This document shows, piece after piece, positions 15,973 to 24,896 of a stretch of 64,000 nt of DNA. Numbering within the stretch: the first letter of the stretch is position 1; each line of letters starts with the position of its first letter. The translations under genes were made by a program, and so were the position numbers. The notes under the pieces were generated by a model. That model did no database searches and was not told where the DNA came from. It was given only the letters and a program-made list of their open reading frames with translations. This DNA is from Yinghuangia seranimata (GTDB taxonomy: Bacteria; Actinomycetota; Actinomycetes; Streptomycetales; Streptomycetaceae), in assembly GCF_029953285.1 (NCBI RefSeq), contig NZ_JASAOI010000046.1:1-64000 (forward strand), read 5' to 3'.

Positions 15973-16746
15973 TCAGCCCTTCGTCGCCTCCACCCACCGC
16001 GGCGGACGCCGCTCCTTGAACGCCGCCATGCCCTCGGCGGCCTCCTCCGACCCGAAGAGCGTCGCCGAGAGGCGTACGACCGCGTCGCCGTCGGCCGCGA
16101 CCCGCTCCGCCAGCGCGGCGTTGAGCAGGCCCTTCGTCGCGGTCAGGCCCTGCCGCGAGGCGAGCCGCAGGCCGGACAACAGGTGCGCGGCGGCGGCGTC
16201 CGCGCCCTCGACGCCGTCGCCGGTCATCGTCAGCAGGCCGATCCGCTCCGCCTCGGCGCCGTCGAACTCCTCGCCGGTCAGGAAGTAGCGCGACGCCGCG
16301 CGCGGGTCGAGGCGCGGCAGCGTCGTCAGCGAGATGATCGCCGGCGCGAGGCCCAGACGGACCTCGGAGAACGCGAACGAGGTCGCCGCGGGCGCGACGG
16401 CGAGGTCCGCCGCCCCGACCAGCCCGAGCCCACCCGCCCGCGCGTTCCCGCGCAGATGCGCCAGCACCGGCACCGGCAGCTCGATGATCTTGCGCAGCAG
16501 CCCCAGCAGCCGAACGGTCCCCCGCTCCATCCCCCCGTCGGCCGCCTCACGGAGATCGGCCCCGGCACAGAACGTCGGCCCGGTATGCGTCAGCACGACG
16601 GCCCGCACCGCGTCATCGCCCGCGACCGCGGTGAGGTGCGCGTCGAGCTCGTCCATGAGCGCGGCCGACAGCGCGTTCCGGTTCTGCGGCGAGTCCAACG
16701 TAATCGTCGCAACCGCGGCCTCGACGGACAGGTTCACCAGGGCCAT
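15973..16746 (-). CDS. Enoyl-CoA hydratase/isomerase family (liu cluster, LiuC-like)
   Basis: The 257-residue crotonase-fold enzyme is the likely 3-methylglutaconyl-CoA hydratase of the adjacent leucine pathway. The oxyanion-hole regions are visible as CAGADLRE and GNARAGGLGLVGAADLAVA. One catalytic glutamate is retained in FSEVRLGLAPA, but the position of the other family glutamate (usual GGGCELA) reads AGGLGLVGA, so the classic two-Glu hydratase site is incomplete. Similar sequences are common in actinobacterial liu clusters, so activity may still be retained. GAAGGAG precedes ATG 16746. It is transcribed leftward in the same direction as the liu TetR. Confidence 0.85.
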   Translation of the reverse strand: MALVNLSVEAAVATITLDSPQNRNALSAALMDELDAHLTAVAGDDAVRAVVLTHTGPTFCAGADLREAADGGMERGTVRLLGLLRKIIELPVPVLAHLRGNARAGGLGLVGAADLAVAPAATSFAFSEVRLGLAPAIISLTTLPRLDPRAASRYFLTGEEFDGAEAERIGLLTMTGDGVEGADAAAAHLLSGLRLASRQGLTATKGLLNAALAERVAADGDAVVRLSATLFGSEEAAEGMAAFKERRPPRWVEATKG

Positions 16747-17142
16747 GGGGGCTCCTTCGGAGTGGACGGGAGAGGTACCAGCCGACGACGGGGCCGACGT
16801 TATGCCGCCGCGAACGGCGAGACGGCCCCGACACGGCGGCCGATGGCCGACGCGACGGCGGCTTTAGGGCGAGGTCGAGACCTGCCGCGGCGGGCCCGCC
16901 CGTCCCCGTGTGGAGCGCGGGCTGACAGGCGCCGCTGCGGCCGACGGTGCGCCCGAACCCGCGCGGGGAGGGTCGGCGCGCGGCGGCGGTGCGTGCGATC
17001 TGGCGTCCGCTCCTACGCGTCGTCCGTTCCGCTGGGTCTTCCGGGCACTGGTCGGTCCTGCGGTGCTCGTCGGAGCCTCGGAACGTCGGGGCCGGCCCTT
17101 CCGTCGGCTGCGGCCCCGTTCGTCCTCGCGTGGGGCGCGGGC
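16747..17142. other. Intergenic region without supported gene
   Basis: This stretch between the enoyl-CoA hydratase and the TetR gene is GC-rich and has frames open on both strands, but none has a plausible start, ribosome binding site or recognisable product. No clear terminator or repeat was seen. Confidence 0.4.
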
Positions 17143-17751
17143 TCACGCGCCCGCCGCGGCGAGGGCGCCCAGGGCCAGGGTGCGCAGCAGGCCTGCCATG
17201 GCCTCCGTGTCCGGAGGACGAGGGGCTCGGTGGGTGCTCGCGCTGTGGGGGGTGGAGTTCAGGAGGCCGAAGACGGCGTGGACCGCGGCTCGGGTCCGTG
17301 GTTCGCCGTCGACGGCGGCGAAGGCGGGGTAGGCCTCGCGGGCCACCCCGACCCATATCTCGACGTAGGCGCGCTGGAGGCGTCGGACCTTGCGCTGGTC
17401 GGCGTCGGGGAGGCTGGACAGGTCGCGGTCGTGCAGCACGATCAGGGCGCGTTCGTTCAGCGCGAAGTCGATGTGGCCGCAGATCAGCGCGTCGAGGCGG
17501 GCCGTCGGGTCGGGGGCGTCGGCGACGCGGCGCCGGCCCTCGTCGAGGAGCTTCTCGCTGATGCCGACCAGCAGCTCGGCCAGCATCGCGTCCTTGCCGC
17601 GGAAGTGCCGGTACAGCCCGGGCCCGCTGATGCCCGACGCCGCGCCGATCTCGTCGACACTCACGCCGTGGAAGCCGCGCGCGGCGAACAGCTGCGCGGC
17701 CTCGTGGAGGATCTGGGCGCGGCGCGGAGTCGGCGCCTGGTCGAGCGACAT
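17143..17751 (-). CDS. TetR-family regulator of the liu/acyl-CoA carboxylase operon
   Basis: The 202-residue regulator has an N-terminal TetR helix-turn-helix (ILHEAAQLFAARGFHGVSVDEIGAASGISGPGLYRHFRGKDAML) and a C-terminal ligand domain of the type found with acyl-CoA genes. It is divergent from the carboxyltransferase gene, and two identical 20-bp operator-like repeats fill the gap, so it very probably represses the liu operon and itself. The likely effector is an acyl-CoA intermediate (inference). Starts at 17751 or 17760 are both possible; neither has a strong ribosome binding site and the mRNA may be leaderless. Confidence 0.88.
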   Translation of the reverse strand: MSLDQAPTPRRAQILHEAAQLFAARGFHGVSVDEIGAASGISGPGLYRHFRGKDAMLAELLVGISEKLLDEGRRRVADAPDPTARLDALICGHIDFALNERALIVLHDRDLSSLPDADQRKVRRLQRAYVEIWVGVAREAYPAFAAVDGEPRTRAAVHAVFGLLNSTPHSASTHRAPRPPDTEAMAGLLRTLALGALAAAGA

Positions 17752-17773
17752 GGCCACCATGCTAGACAGCCCG

Positions 17774-17828
17774 GTTAACGATCGCTAACGTCGGGTGCGT
17801 CAAGACTTGTTAACGATCGCTAACGTCG
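17774..17828. promoter_or_regulatory. Duplicated TetR operator of the liu operon
   Basis: GTTAACGATCGCTAACGTCG occurs twice without change, at 17774-17793 and 17809-17828, 35 bases centre to centre. Each copy holds the near-palindrome TTAACGATCGCTAA centred on CGATCG, matching its reverse complement at 12 of 14 positions. The pair lies between the divergent TetR and carboxyltransferase genes. Its sequence suggests two dimer sites for the neighbouring TetR protein. Confidence 0.75.
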
Positions 17829-17869
17829 CGCACCCGGCGGCGGGGCGGTCGACCAGCGGAGGCGGCGGC

Positions 17870-19543
17870 ATGCGGGCAACCCCCACCATCCCCGGCACGC
17901 GGGCACCGGGCGTACCGGCCGGCCCGGCCGACATCGGCCCCCGGCTAGGCACCCGTGCCGACCCGCACGGCGACGCGTACCGGGCCAACGCGGCCGGCCA
18001 CCGCGCCGCCGCCGACGAGCTGCGGCGCCGGCTGGCCAAGGCCGCCGAGGGCGGCGGCGAGACCGCCCGCGCCCGGCACACCGCGCGCGGCAAGCTGCTG
18101 CCCCGCGACCGCGTCGACGCGCTGCTCGACCCCGGCTCGCCGTTCCTGGAGATCGCCCCGCTGGCTGCCGACGGCCTGTACGACGGCGCCGCCCCCGCCG
18201 CCGGCGTGGTGGCCGGGATCGGCCGGGTCGCGGGCCGCGAGGTGCTGGTCGTCGCGAACGACGCCACGGTCAAGGGCGGCACCTACTACCCGCTCACGGT
18301 GAAGAAGCACCTGCGGGCGCAGGAGATCGCCTTCGAGAACCGCCTCCCGTGCGTGTACCTCGTCGACTCGGGCGGCGCGTTCCTGCCGATGCAGGACGAG
18401 GTCTTCCCGGACCGCGACCACTTCGGGCGCATCTTCTTCAACCAGGCCCGCATGTCCGCGGCCGGCATCCCGCAGATCAGCGCGGTGCTCGGCTCGTGCA
18501 CGGCGGGCGGCGCGTACGTCCCGGCGATGAGCGACCAGACGGTCATCGTGCGCGGCCAGGGCACGATCTTCCTCGGCGGCCCGCCGCTGGTGAAGGCCGC
18601 CACCGGCGAGGTCGTCACGGCGGAGGAGCTCGGCGGCGGCGAGGTGCACGCGAAGACCTCGGGCGTCGTGGACCACCTCGCCGAGGACGACGCGCACGCG
18701 CTGCGCATCGTCCGCGACATCGTCGCGGGCCTCGGCCCGCGCGCCCCGCGCCCGTGGGACGTCGCCCCCGTCGAGGAGCCCGCCGTCGACCCGTCCGGGC
18801 TGTACGGCGTGGTCCCCGCCGACAACCGCACGCCGTACGACGTCCGCGAGGTCATCGCCCGCCTCGTCGACGGCTCGCGCTTCTCGGAGTTCAAGGCCGA
18901 CTACGGCACGACGCTGGTCACCGGCTTCGCCCGGATCCACGGCCACCCGGTGGGCATCGTCGCGAACAACGGCATCCTGTTCTCCGAATCGGCCATGAAG
19001 GGCGCGCACTTCATCGAGCTGTGCGACCAACGCGCCATCCCACTGCTGTTCCTGCAGAACATCACCGGCTTTATGGTCGGCAAGGCGTACGAGAACGGCG
19101 GCATCGCCAAGCACGGCGCCAAGATGGTCACCGCGGTCGCGACGACCCGGGTGCCGAAGCTGACCGTCGTCATCGGCGGCTCGCACGGCGCGGGCAACTA
19201 CTCGATGTGCGGCCGGGCGTACTCGCCGCGGTTCCTGTGGATGTGGCCCGGCGCCAAGATCTCCGTCATGGGCGGCGAGCAGGCCGCGACTGTGCTCGCC
19301 ACCGTCAAGCGCGACCAGCTCGCGGCACGCGGCGAGGACTGGGCGGACGACGCCGAACAGGCCTTCCGGAAGCCGATCCTCGACCAGTACGAGCACCAGG
19401 GCAGCGCCTACTACGCGAGCGCCCGCCTGTGGGACGACGGCGTCATCGACCCGCTCGACACCCGCACCGCGGTCGGCCTCGCGCTGTCCGCCTGCGCCAA
19501 CGCGCCCCTCGCCGACCCGGGCTTCGGCCTCTTCCGGATGTGA
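17870..19543 (+). CDS. Acyl-CoA carboxylase beta subunit (methylcrotonyl-CoA carboxyltransferase)
   Basis: The 557-residue carboxyltransferase moves CO2 from carboxybiotin to an acyl-CoA, probably 3-methylcrotonyl-CoA in leucine breakdown. Recognisable parts are [25 protein letters not shown], the N-terminal crotonase half with [34 protein letters not shown], and the C-terminal half with [16 protein letters not shown]. The DSGGAFLP form and companion genes favour the methylcrotonyl type over propionyl. The ATG at 17870 follows GGAGG; the frame is open to 17795, but that includes the operator. The biotin carboxylase start lies 5 bases after this stop. Confidence 0.92.
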   Translation: MRATPTIPGTRAPGVPAGPADIGPRLGTRADPHGDAYRANAAGHRAAADELRRRLAKAAEGGGETARARHTARGKLLPRDRVDALLDPGSPFLEIAPLAADGLYDGAAPAAGVVAGIGRVAGREVLVVANDATVKGGTYYPLTVKKHLRAQEIAFENRLPCVYLVDSGGAFLPMQDEVFPDRDHFGRIFFNQARMSAAGIPQISAVLGSCTAGGAYVPAMSDQTVIVRGQGTIFLGGPPLVKAATGEVVTAEELGGGEVHAKTSGVVDHLAEDDAHALRIVRDIVAGLGPRAPRPWDVAPVEEPAVDPSGLYGVVPADNRTPYDVREVIARLVDGSRFSEFKADYGTTLVTGFARIHGHPVGIVANNGILFSESAMKGAHFIELCDQRAIPLLFLQNITGFMVGKAYENGGIAKHGAKMVTAVATTRVPKLTVVIGGSHGAGNYSMCGRAYSPRFLWMWPGAKISVMGGEQAATVLATVKRDQLAARGEDWADDAEQAFRKPILDQYEHQGSAYYASARLWDDGVIDPLDTRTAVGLALSACANAPLADPGFGLFRM

Positions 19544-19548
19544 GCCGC

Positions 19549-21597
19549 ATGAGCCCCTCCCTTCGCATGTTCGACACGGTGCTCATCGCCAACCGCGGCG
19601 AGATCGCCGTCCGGATCAGCCGTACGCTGCGCGACCTCGGCGTCCGGTCGGCGGTCGTCTACACCGCGCTCGACGAACAGGCCCTGCACGTACGCCAGGC
19701 CGACGTCGCCGTCCGCGTCGCCGACTACCTCGACATCGACGAGGTCGTCGCGGCCGCCGTGCGGGCGGGCGCGCAGGCGGTGCACCCGGGCTACGGGTTC
19801 CTCGCCGAGAACGCCCGCTTCGCCGCCGCGGTCGAGGCCGCCGGGCTGGTCTTCATCGGCCCGCCCGCCCGCGCCATCGAGCTGATGGGCGACAAGATCC
19901 GCGCCAAGCAGACCGTCTCGGCGTACGGCGTCCCGGTCGTTCCGGGAAGCACGGGCTCGGGCCTGACCGACGCCGAACTCGCCGACGAGGCCCGCAAGAT
20001 CGGCCTGCCGGTGCTGCTCAAGCCCTCAGCGGGCGGCGGCGGCAAGGGCATGCACCTGGTGCGCGACGAGGCCCGGCTCGCCGACGAGATCGCCGCCGCG
20101 CGCCGGGAGGCCGCGGGTGCGTTCGGCGACGACACGCTGCTCGTCGAGCGCTGGATCGACCGGCCCCGGCACATCGAGATCCAGGTGCTCGCGGACGCGC
20201 ACGGCAACGTCGTCCACCTCGGCGAACGCGAGTGCAGCCTCCAGCGCCGCCACCAGAAGATCGTCGAAGAGGCGCCGTCGGCGCTGCTGGACGCCGAAAC
20301 CCGGGCCGCGATGGGCGCGGCCGCGGTCGAGGCGGCCCGCTCCTGCGGCTATGTCGGCGCCGGCACGGTCGAGTTCATCGTGTCGAGCGACCGGCCCGAC
20401 GACTACTTCTTCATGGAGATGAACACCCGCCTCCAGGTCGAGCACCCGGTCACCGAAATGGTCACCGGCGTCGACCTCGTCGCCTGGCAGGTCCGCGTCG
20501 CGGCGGGCGAGGCACTGGACTTCACGCAGGACGACGTCACGCTCACCGGGCACGCGGTCGAGGCGCGCGTGTACGCCGAGGACCCGGCGCGCGGCTTCCT
20601 GCCCAGCGGCGGACCGGTCCTGACGCTGCGCCAGCCCGACGGGGAGGGCGTGCGCGTCGACTCCGGGCTCGTCGAGGGCTACGAGGTCGGCAGCGCGTAC
20701 GACCCGATGCTGGCGAAGGTCATCGCGTACGGGCCCGACCGCGTGACCGCGCTGCACCGTCTGCGCGGCGCTCTGGAGCGGACGACCGTGCTCGGCGTCC
20801 GGACCAACACCCGCTTCCTGACCCGCCTTTTGGCCGACGCGGACGTGCTCGCCGGGCGGCTCGACACCAGCCTCGTCGAGTCCGCGCTGCCGACCCTCAC
20901 CGCCGCGCACACCGACCAGGCGCTGCGGGACGTCGCGGTCGCCGCCGCGCTGCTCGCCCAGGTGGCGCTGGAGCCGTCGGCCGGCGACGGCGGCTGGATC
21001 GACCCGTTCTCGGTGCCCTCCGGCTGGCGGGTCGGCGCCCCCGCGGCGACCGTGCACCGGTTCCGGATCGACGGGGCCGACCCGGTGGTGGTGCGCGTGC
21101 GCGGACGCGGAGCTCACACCGAAGTCTCGTACGAAGACGGCGACTTCGAGGCCGCCCACGCCGTCGTCGAGGACGGCGCGCTGCGCGTGACCGACGCAGG
21201 CCTGACCCGCACCTACCTCTACGCCTACGCCCCCGACGGCGCCCGCTGGATGTCGCTGGGCGCGGACGCCTGGCGGGTCGTGCCGTTCGACCCGGTCGAG
21301 TCGGGCCCCGGCACCGCGGGCGCCACCGGCGACGGGACGCTCGTCGCCCCGATGCCCGGCACCGTCACCGTCGTGAAGGCCGCGGTGGGGGACCGGGTGA
21401 CGGCGGGTCAAGCGATCGTCGTGGTCGAGGCGATGAAGATGGAGCACGCCGTCACCGCGCCGTTCGACGGCACGGTCAGCGAGCTGCGCGTCGACGTCGG
21501 CACGCGCGTGGCACTGGACGAAGTCCTGGCCCTGGTGCACCCGTTGGAAGCCGAAAACGGGCAGGCAGCGAACGAAGAGAGCGAGGCGCGGTCGTGA
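19549..21597 (+). CDS. Biotin carboxylase/BCCP alpha subunit of the acyl-CoA carboxylase
   Basis: The 682-residue biotin-dependent subunit begins with [24 protein letters not shown]. It has the ATP-grasp glycine loop [12 protein letters not shown] near residue 168 and the catalytic [16 protein letters not shown] segment. It ends with a BCCP domain whose biotin-accepting lysine lies in [10 protein letters not shown] near residue 630. Together with the beta subunit it forms the methylcrotonyl-CoA carboxylase. Start ATG 19549 is used; ATG 19567 is an alternative. The stop overlaps the next GTG start (GTGA), so translation is coupled. Confidence 0.94.
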   Translation: MSPSLRMFDTVLIANRGEIAVRISRTLRDLGVRSAVVYTALDEQALHVRQADVAVRVADYLDIDEVVAAAVRAGAQAVHPGYGFLAENARFAAAVEAAGLVFIGPPARAIELMGDKIRAKQTVSAYGVPVVPGSTGSGLTDAELADEARKIGLPVLLKPSAGGGGKGMHLVRDEARLADEIAAARREAAGAFGDDTLLVERWIDRPRHIEIQVLADAHGNVVHLGERECSLQRRHQKIVEEAPSALLDAETRAAMGAAAVEAARSCGYVGAGTVEFIVSSDRPDDYFFMEMNTRLQVEHPVTEMVTGVDLVAWQVRVAAGEALDFTQDDVTLTGHAVEARVYAEDPARGFLPSGGPVLTLRQPDGEGVRVDSGLVEGYEVGSAYDPMLAKVIAYGPDRVTALHRLRGALERTTVLGVRTNTRFLTRLLADADVLAGRLDTSLVESALPTLTAAHTDQALRDVAVAAALLAQVALEPSAGDGGWIDPFSVPSGWRVGAPAATVHRFRIDGADPVVVRVRGRGAHTEVSYEDGDFEAAHAVVEDGALRVTDAGLTRTYLYAYAPDGARWMSLGADAWRVVPFDPVESGPGTAGATGDGTLVAPMPGTVTVVKAAVGDRVTAGQAIVVVEAMKMEHAVTAPFDGTVSELRVDVGTRVALDEVLALVHPLEAENGQAANEESEARS

Positions 21598-22532
21598 ACG
21601 GGCTCCCCATGGTGGTCCCCGAACCGGGGCTGCCGACCGCCGTGACGATCCACGAGGTCGGCCCCCGCGACGGGCTCCAGAACGAGTCGGCCGTCGTCCC
21701 GACCGAAGTGAAGGCCGAGTTCATCCGGCGCCTCGTCGACGCCGGGCACCGCACGGTCGAGGCGACGAGCTTCGTGCCGGCCAAGTGGGTGCCGCAACTC
21801 GGGGACGCCGAGGAACTGTTCGGGTCTCTTTCCGACCTGCTTCCGGACGTCGACCTGCCCGTCCTCGTCCCGAACGAGCGCGGCCTCGACCGTGCTCTCG
21901 CCCTCGGAGCCCGCCACATCGCGGTCTTCGCGAGCGCCACGGAGACCTTCGCCCAGCGCAACCTGAACCGCTCGCTGGACGGCGCCCTCGACATGTTCTC
22001 CCCCGTCGTTACCCGCGCGACCGGCGACGGCGTCCGCGTCCGCGGCTACCTCTCCATGTGCTTCGGCGACCCGTGGGAGGGCCCGGTCGACGTCGCGCAG
22101 GTCGTCGACGTCGGCGTCCGGCTCGTCGAGATGGGCTGCTGGCAGCTCAGCCTCGGCGACACGATCGGCGTCGCCACGCCGGGCCAGGTCACGGCGCTCA
22201 TCGACGCGTTCGGCCAGGCCGGCGTAGGAGTGGACAAGCTCGCCGTGCACTTCCACGACACGTACGGCCAGGCCCTGGCCAACACGCTCGCCGCGCTCCG
22301 GCACGGCGTCACCACGGTGGACGCCTCCACCGGCGGACTGGGCGGCTGCCCGTACGCCAAGAGCGCCACCGGGAACCTCGCCACCGAAGACCTGGTGTGG
22401 ATGCTGAGCGGGCTCGGCATCGACACCGGCGTCGACCTCGGCCGCCTCGTCGCCACAAGCACGTGGTTGGCCGACCACCTGGGCCGACCCAGCCCGTCCC
22501 GGACCGTCCGCGCACTCGCGGGTGAGAGGTAG
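21594..22532 (+). CDS. Hydroxymethylglutaryl-CoA lyase
   Basis: This 312-residue (beta/alpha)8 enzyme splits HMG-CoA into acetyl-CoA and acetoacetate, the last step of leucine breakdown. The family signature is complete: [11 protein letters not shown] at the N-terminus, [14 protein letters not shown], the metal-binding [12 protein letters not shown] and the loop [26 protein letters not shown] with its catalytic cysteine. The GTG at 21594 overlaps the biotin carboxylase stop. It lies 11 bases before the acyl-CoA dehydrogenase gene. Confidence 0.95.
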   Translation: MNGLPMVVPEPGLPTAVTIHEVGPRDGLQNESAVVPTEVKAEFIRRLVDAGHRTVEATSFVPAKWVPQLGDAEELFGSLSDLLPDVDLPVLVPNERGLDRALALGARHIAVFASATETFAQRNLNRSLDGALDMFSPVVTRATGDGVRVRGYLSMCFGDPWEGPVDVAQVVDVGVRLVEMGCWQLSLGDTIGVATPGQVTALIDAFGQAGVGVDKLAVHFHDTYGQALANTLAALRHGVTTVDASTGGLGGCPYAKSATGNLATEDLVWMLSGLGIDTGVDLGRLVATSTWLADHLGRPSPSRTVRALAGER

Positions 22533-22543
22533 AGGAAACCGCC

Positions 22544-23707
22544 ATGCTCGACCACCGGCTCGAAGAAGAACACGAGTTGCTGCGCCAGACGGTGCGCGAA
22601 TTCGCCCAGGAAGTCGTCGCCCCGGTCATCGGCGACTACTACGAGCGGCACGCGTTCCCGTACCCGCTCGTGCAACAGATGGGCAAGATGGGGCTGTTCG
22701 GCCTGCCGTTCCCCGAGGAGTACGGCGGCATGGGAGGCGACTACCTCGCGCTCGGCATCGCCCTCGAGGAACTCGCGCGCGTCGACTCGTCCGTCGCGAT
22801 CACCCTTGAGGCGGCCGTCTCGCTCGGCGCCATGCCCATCTACAAGTACGGCACCGAAGAGCAGAAGCAGCAGTGGCTGCCGAAGCTCTGCTCCGGCGAG
22901 ATGCTGGGCGCGTTCGGCCTGACCGAGCCCGACGGCGGCTCCGACGCGGGCGCGACCCGCACGACCGCGCGCCTCGACGAGGCCACCGGCGAGTGGGTGA
23001 TCAACGGCACCAAGTGCTTCATCACCAACTCGGGCACGGACATCACGGGCCTGGTCACCGTCACCGCCGTGACCGGCACCTCCGAGGATGGCAAGCGCGA
23101 GATCTCCACGATCATCGTCCCGTCCGGGACGCCCGGCTTCACCGTCGCCCCCGGCTACTCCAAGGTCGGCTGGAACGCCTCCGACACCCACGAACTGTCC
23201 TTCACCGACTGCCGTGTGCCCGCCGAGAACCTCCTCGGGACGCGCGGCCGGGGCTACGCGCAGTTCCTGGGCATCCTCGACGAGGGCCGCATCGCCATCG
23301 CCGCGCTGGCGACCGGCCTCGCCCAGGGCTGCGTCGACGAGTCGGTCAAGTACGCCGGCGAACGCCACGCCTTCGGCAAGCCGATCGGGGCGAACCAGGC
23401 CATCGCGTTCAAGCTGGCCGACATGGAGATGCGGGCCCACATGTCCCGCCTCACCTGGCGCCACGCCGCCTCGAAGCTGGTCCACGGCGAGCCGTTCAAG
23501 CAGGAGGCCGCGATCGCGAAGCTGTACACCTCGGAGGCGGCGGTCGACAACGCCCGCGAGGCCACCCAGATCCACGGCGGCTACGGCTTCATGAACGAGT
23601 TCGCGGTGGCGCGGTTCTGGCGCGACAGCAAGATCCTGGAGATCGGCGAGGGCACGTCAGAGGTCCAGCGCATGCTGATCGCCCGCGGGCTGGGCGTCGG
23701 GGCTTAG
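22544..23707 (+). CDS. Acyl-CoA dehydrogenase (AcdH-type, branched-chain)
   Basis: The 387-residue flavoenzyme closely resembles the actinobacterial AcdH group that oxidises isovaleryl- and other branched short-chain acyl-CoAs. Motifs include LPFPEEYGGMGGDYLALGIALEELARVDSS, GAFGLTEPDGGSDAG, YAGERHAFGKPIG, ATQIHGGYGFMNE and the C-terminal EIGEGTSEVQRMLIARGLG. The glutamate in GEGTSE sits at the usual catalytic-base position, unlike mammalian isovaleryl-CoA dehydrogenase, which has Ala there. The start follows GAGGAAA. It is the last gene of the operon, followed 10 bases later by a strong terminator. Confidence 0.92.
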   Translation: MLDHRLEEEHELLRQTVREFAQEVVAPVIGDYYERHAFPYPLVQQMGKMGLFGLPFPEEYGGMGGDYLALGIALEELARVDSSVAITLEAAVSLGAMPIYKYGTEEQKQQWLPKLCSGEMLGAFGLTEPDGGSDAGATRTTARLDEATGEWVINGTKCFITNSGTDITGLVTVTAVTGTSEDGKREISTIIVPSGTPGFTVAPGYSKVGWNASDTHELSFTDCRVPAENLLGTRGRGYAQFLGILDEGRIAIAALATGLAQGCVDESVKYAGERHAFGKPIGANQAIAFKLADMEMRAHMSRLTWRHAASKLVHGEPFKQEAAIAKLYTSEAAVDNAREATQIHGGYGFMNEFAVARFWRDSKILEIGEGTSEVQRMLIARGLGVGA

Positions 23708-23717
23708 CAGAGGCAGT

Positions 23718-23759
23718 CGTACGCCGGGCAGGCTCAACGACGCGCCTGCCCGGCGTACG
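23718..23759 (+). terminator. Terminator of the liu operon
   Basis: A perfect 16-bp stem (23718-23733 with 23744-23759) around a 10-base loop starts 10 bases after the acyl-CoA dehydrogenase stop. It also lies just past the end of the convergent DUF397 gene and may serve both. Confidence 0.85.
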
Positions 23760-23764
23760 TGCTG

Positions 23765-23941
23765 TCAGCGGCCGTTCTGGACGAACTCGCTCCACACCCC
23801 GGCCCGGAACCCGAGCCGAGGACCGTCGGGGCGCTTCGAGTCGCGGACGAGGACGGTGGCGTCGAGATGAGCGGTCTCGACGCATTCCCCGCCGTTGTCA
23901 CCGCTGTAGCTGCTCTTCTTCCAATCCAGGTGCCTGGTCAT
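23765..23941 (-). CDS. DUF397-domain protein
   Basis: The 58-residue protein is a standard DUF397 module: LDWKKSSYSGDNGGECVETA, a strand with VLVRDSKRPDGPRLGF and the C-terminal WSEFV. DUF397 proteins are small partners of Scr1-type helix-turn-helix regulators in actinomycetes, often linked to development or resembling toxin-antitoxin pairs. The ATG overlaps the stop of the upstream HTH gene by 4 bases (ATGA), so the two are translationally coupled. Confidence 0.92.
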   Translation of the reverse strand: MTRHLDWKKSSYSGDNGGECVETAHLDATVLVRDSKRPDGPRLGFRAGVWSEFVQNGR

Positions 23942-24774
23942 CGCTCTCCCAACATCCGCTTGATGAGCGCGATCGACTCGGGTGGAGTCAATGCCTGCGC
24001 GCGGAGTGCGCCAAATCGCACGTTCAGCATACGAACTTCTTCTGCATGCGTGACGATGCGGTTGACTTGTTGGATCTCCAGATACCCCACCGGATGCCGA
24101 CTGCGCGGCGTCAGCAGGATGAACGGACCGTTCATACCTGAATGTTGTTCGCAACCCAGCGACAGCACTTGCAGCGTGATTCCGGGCAGGCTCGCGAGCC
24201 GTAGCAAGTGCTCCAACTGCCCCTGATGCACGTGCGATCCACCGATCCGACGCATCAGCACGGACTCGTCGAGCACGACACTCACCGTCGGCGGCGGCCA
24301 TCGTGTCAGGATCTCCTGGCGGGCCATCCGAGCCGCCACCCGCTCCTCGAGCTGCTCCTCGCTGAGCGGCGGTTGGGCGCCCAGGAACGTTGCCCGCGCG
24401 TAATCCTCGGTCTGCATGAGCCCGGGAACCGCCAGCGTGCTGAAGTAGCCGAGCTCAACCGCCTCCGTCTCCAGCCGTGCATAGCCACGGAACCAGTCCG
24501 GATGTCTGATCCGCGTCTTCTCCTTCACCTTTTCGACGTCATCCGCGACCCCCTTCAACAGACCTCGCGCGTTCAACGGTTCGTCCGCCGCACGCAGGAG
24601 CTCCGGATGGGGCGTACGCCTGCCGGCCTCCACCGAGTAGATCTGGTCCGGGCTGTATCCCAGCGCGGCGGCCAGCTCCTGCCGACTGAGCCCCGCCTGC
24701 TCACGCAGCAGCCTGATCTGAGTGCCGACGGCGTGGAAGAAGCAGCTGACAACTTCGATGTCCTCGTCTGACAT
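23938..24774 (-). CDS. XRE/Scr1-type HTH regulator with DUF5753 domain
   Basis: The 278-residue regulator has an N-terminal XRE helix-turn-helix (IRLLREQAGLSRQELAAALGYSPDQIYSVEAGRRTPHPELL) and a C-terminal DUF5753 effector domain. The latter shows AVELGYFSTLAVPGLMQTEDYARA, the RQEIL segment, and VLDESVLMRRIGG. This is the common partner of DUF397. Such pairs are numerous in streptomycetes and some affect sporulation or antibiotic production; the target here is unknown. Start ATG 24774. Confidence 0.92.
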   Translation of the reverse strand: MSDEDIEVVSCFFHAVGTQIRLLREQAGLSRQELAAALGYSPDQIYSVEAGRRTPHPELLRAADEPLNARGLLKGVADDVEKVKEKTRIRHPDWFRGYARLETEAVELGYFSTLAVPGLMQTEDYARATFLGAQPPLSEEQLEERVAARMARQEILTRWPPPTVSVVLDESVLMRRIGGSHVHQGQLEHLLRLASLPGITLQVLSLGCEQHSGMNGPFILLTPRSRHPVGYLEIQQVNRIVTHAEEVRMLNVRFGALRAQALTPPESIALIKRMLGER

Positions 24775-24896
24775 CGGGCATCACCCCCGATCGGAAGCGT
24801 AGGTTTTCGGCCACCGTTCGAAGCCGGATCGGCCGAACACCACCCGTTCAGCCGAAGCACGCTCGAACACCCCACGCACGCGGGCGCACGCCCCCG

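Noticed and set aside
18349-19548. Rightward frame inside the carboxyltransferase gene
   Set aside because: It overlaps a well-supported gene in another frame and is Arg/Pro-rich; only the portion from 19549 (biotin carboxylase) is real.
23765-24774. DUF397/HTH pair as a new toxin-antitoxin system
   Set aside because: Pairs of this kind are abundant and already described in actinomycetes; nothing in this copy sets it apart.
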